From contig JABAAS010000054.1 of the NCBI GenBank assembly GCA_014238625.1, positions 1-8,160 of the forward strand: a stretch of DNA of 8,160 bases, written 5' to 3'. The translations under genes were made by a program, and so were the position numbers. Numbering within the stretch: position 1 is the first letter of the stretch; the number at the start of each line of letters is the position of its first letter. Below the pieces are notes generated by a model, which worked only from the letters and a program-made list of their open reading frames with translations, was not told the origin of the DNA and made no database searches. This document shows, one piece after another, positions 6,285 through 8,160 of this stretch. Source of the stretch: Alphaproteobacteria bacterium. Lineage in GTDB: Bacteria; Pseudomonadota; Alphaproteobacteria; JABAAW01.

Positions 6285-7367
6285 TCATGGAACGCTTGGA
6301 ATTATTATGCGAAGAATATCCTGCCCCGTAACCCACAGCATCAATGCAGCAAGCATAGCCAGACCACAAAAGGAGAGCATCTGTTGTAGTTTCTCGCTCA
6401 AGGGTTTCCGCCGCACTAGCTCGATCGAGTAAAACATTAAATGTCCTCCATCCAGCATAGGTATGGGCAACAAGTTCAACAACCCTAAGTTAATCGATAA
6501 GATAGCGGTGAAAGAAAAGAATATAGCAATGCCAGCGCGACCAGCCTCGCCAGAGATTTGAGCTAGTCGTACAGGACCGCTGAGCTCGTCGGTGCTACGA
6601 GTGCCAGCGATCAGCTCTTTGATTGCGACTAGTATCTCGCGGCTCAGAGCTATGCTATCGCTAGTTGCGCGCCATACCGCCCGAGCTAATCCTAGTTGTT
6701 CGATTCTTCCATCTGCTAAGCGCACACCTATGCGATATTTGTTCTCATTTTCGAGTATTTGCGGACGCGCTTCGAGTTGCAATAGCTGATTTTCTCGCAA
6801 GATACTCAAGACTAGCTTGCGACCGCCGCTCTCCTCGATGATGCGAGCCAGCGTGCTGAATCTGTCTATTTCCTCGCCATCGACCCTGAGTATGCGGTCG
6901 CCCGCGCGTAAGCCCGCTTGTTCTGCTGCAGAGCCAGCAATGACCTCGCCTATGGGTATGCCTTCTTCTTTATCGATGACGGGTGCTCCTTGAGTTGCAT
7001 ATAGGACGCTAAAGATTAAGATAGCCAGCACAAAGTTTGCAACAGGACCTGCTGCGACTACCAGCATTTTTGCCCATAGAGGTTTTCCCATGAAGCCCTC
7101 GCTACGCCTTTGCGGAGGCATTTCTTCCAGTTCCTGCTGCGTCCAGCCCTCCATGCGCACATAGCCGCCTAAGGGTATCGAGGCTAGGCAAAATCGAGTG
7201 CCAGTCTTATTGTTCCAGCCGAAAATTTCTCGTCCGAAACCTACTGAGAAGACTCGAACCGCGATACCGCACCAGCGTGCAACTAGGTAATGACCCAGCT
7301 CGTGAATCAGAACCACAACGACTATCACCGCGAGGAAATATCCAATATTTTCAAAAACTTGTAGCAT
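6285..7367 (-). CDS. rseP: RseP/MmpA-type site-2 intramembrane zinc protease
   Basis: This is an inner-membrane S2P metalloprotease. Homologues cleave transmembrane segments during regulated intramembrane proteolysis: RseA in the E. coli sigma-E response, and PodJ through MmpA in Caulobacter. The first membrane segment (about residues 8-30) carries HELGH at 22-26, with zinc ligands H22 and H26 and catalytic E23. A second segment lies near 100-123. A PDZ domain follows at about 125-205 (GEVIAGSAAEQAGLRAGDRILRVDG region). The third segment holds LLPIPMLDGGH, whose D306 is the third zinc ligand, and a last segment lies near 332-347. At 360 residues with one PDZ domain it resembles alphaproteobacterial MmpA rather than the two-PDZ E. 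coli protein of about 450. ATG 7367 has AGG nine bases upstream. The gene ends 7 bases before bamA, so the two are surely cotranscribed. The natural substrate cannot be told from sequence. Confidence 0.97.
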   Translation of the reverse strand: MLQVFENIGYFLAVIVVVVLIHELGHYLVARWCGIAVRVFSVGFGREIFGWNNKTGTRFCLASIPLGGYVRMEGWTQQELEEMPPQRRSEGFMGKPLWAKMLVVAAGPVANFVLAILIFSVLYATQGAPVIDKEEGIPIGEVIAGSAAEQAGLRAGDRILRVDGEEIDRFSTLARIIEESGGRKLVLSILRENQLLQLEARPQILENENKYRIGVRLADGRIEQLGLARAVWRATSDSIALSREILVAIKELIAGTRSTDELSGPVRLAQISGEAGRAGIAIFFSFTAILSINLGLLNLLPIPMLDGGHLMFYSIELVRRKPLSEKLQQMLSFCGLAMLAALMLWVTGQDILRIIIPSVP

Positions 7368-7451
7368 AGTAGTTAGCCTAATATCTTTGGTTACAGGGAT
7401 TATGGGTTAGAGGTTATATTTTTGCTTTAACTTGTTCTACAGACAAACAGA
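7368..7451 (-). other. Gap between dxr and rseP
   Basis: This 84-base gap is A/T-rich. It has a modest AGG nine bases before rseP ATG 7367. I see no convincing promoter pair, terminator or stable hairpin, so read-through from dxr is the simplest reading. Confidence 0.4.
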
Positions 7452-8160
7452 CTATAACTGATTGACATTGGCTAGCTGGCTACTGTGTTTACTAATTTTG
7501 AGTTTGTTAGCAGTAGATTTATTAGCCACAGCGATTTGCACAGATAGGTTTTTACTTATTATGTATTTTTGCGCCAGCCTGCGCCCGTAGGCGTCAATTG
7601 TCAAGATACGCTCAAGGTTGCTATTGTTTATGCTCGTCGTGCAAGTTTTTTGTGCCTGTGGTAAGTCGAGTTTCTCGCTACCGTGCGCTTGCAAGACTTC
7701 TTGGAGTATTGGCACTATTTTATCAAAGGTTATCTTGTAGTCGAGGAAAGCCTTGACGGCTACCTCGTTAGCTGCATTGAGGATTATCGGAGCAACTGAG
7801 CTCTTCAGGCATTCGCGCGCAAGGCGCAGGGCGGGGAATCGATTGTCATCAACCTCCAGAAAGGAGAGTTGAGCTACCTCTCGCCAATCGAATCTTTGAG
7901 GAGCTTTTTCTGCCAGAGCTCGCCTATGTGGCCAGTGCAAGGCGTGCCATAGAGGCGCCCGCATATCGCATGCTCCCAAATGAGCAAAGGTAGAGCCGTC
8001 GAGGAATGCGACCATGCCGTGAATGACCTGTTGCGGATGTATTGCTACATCGATGCGTTTCTCGTCTAACCCGAACAACCAAGCCGCCTCGATTACTTCG
8101 AGTGCTTTATTCATCATTGTAGCCGAATCGACGGCTATCTTCGCTCCCATGCGAAAATTG
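7452..8160 (-). CDS. dxr: 1-deoxy-D-xylulose 5-phosphate reductoisomerase, C-terminal part (5' end outside window)
   Basis: Dxr (IspC) converts 1-deoxy-D-xylulose 5-phosphate to 2-C-methyl-D-erythritol 4-phosphate with NADPH and a divalent metal, in the cytoplasmic MEP pathway to isoprenoids, which include the undecaprenyl carrier. The reading frame is open to the right edge, so the N-terminal NADPH domain is missing and the first ATG in view (8150) is internal. The visible part begins with the hallmark VDSATMMNKALEVIEA. Its Ser, Asn, Lys and Glu match E. coli S222, N227, K228 and E231, the substrate and metal ligands. HPQQVIHGMVAFLDGS, the W of the flexible loop (HALHWP) and LNAANEVAVKAFL follow, all typical of the family. 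After ILTIDAYGRRLAQKY, where E. coli Dxr nearly ends, about 35 more polar residues rich in N, S and K continue to the TAG stop. The gene lies 84 bases upstream of rseP, a common alphaproteobacterial order. Identity is secure; the tail is of unknown role. Confidence 0.97.
   Translation of the reverse strand, partial: NFRMGAKIAVDSATMMNKALEVIEAAWLFGLDEKRIDVAIHPQQVIHGMVAFLDGSTFAHLGACDMRAPLWHALHWPHRRALAEKAPQRFDWREVAQLSFLEVDDNRFPALRLARECLKSSVAPIILNAANEVAVKAFLDYKITFDKIVPILQEVLQAHGSEKLDLPQAQKTCTTSINNSNLERILTIDAYGRRLAQKYIISKNLSVQIAVANKSTANKLKISKHSSQLANVNQL

Noticed and set aside
7389..7416. Three GGTTA pentamers upstream of rseP
   Set aside because: The word is too short and the spacing too irregular (16 and 7 bases) to stand above chance.

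Overview
The window is one uninterrupted minus-strand block of seven genes for envelope biogenesis. Read in the direction of transcription (right to left) they are dxr (3' part), rseP, bamA, ompH/skp, lpxD, fabZ, lpxA and lpxI (5' part). I found no plus-strand gene, RNA gene, mobile element or CRISPR array. Both window edges cut through genes. The largest non-coding gap is 151 bases.

The organism is probably an alphaproteobacterium. The reasons are the cluster order, the use of LpxI rather than LpxH for UDP-diacylglucosamine hydrolysis, and an RseP homologue with a single PDZ domain like Caulobacter MmpA. An ompH gene between bamA and lpxD suits Rhodospirillales-like or related lineages better than typical Rhizobiales. 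Base composition looks close to balanced (not counted). Several proteins are divergent or carry polar terminal extensions, which suggests a fast-evolving lineage. I cannot name a genus.

Layout: dxr ends at 7452 with a polar C-terminal tail. After 84 bases comes rseP (7367-6285), then 7 bases, then bamA (6277-4004). A 60-base leader with three 13-base tandem repeats precedes ompH (3943-3398). A 151-base gap with three copies of a 9-mer and a palindrome precedes lpxD (GTG start, 3246-2116). lpxD overlaps fabZ (2119-1604) by ATGA. A 117-base gap ending in a small hairpin precedes lpxA (GTG start, 1486-665). lpxI begins inside the end of lpxA, at 684, and runs off the left edge.

The genes fit together. 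RseP is an intramembrane protease linked to envelope stress. BamA inserts outer-membrane proteins, and the OmpH/Skp chaperone delivers them. FabZ makes acyl-ACP precursors. LpxA, LpxD and LpxI perform steps of lipid A synthesis, and Dxr feeds isoprenoid synthesis. The gene set is ordinary, and I see no new system. What deserves attention is divergence at known substrate-contact positions in both LpxA and LpxD, although the catalytic histidines are kept. The short structured elements upstream of ompH, lpxD and lpxA are also worth a look.
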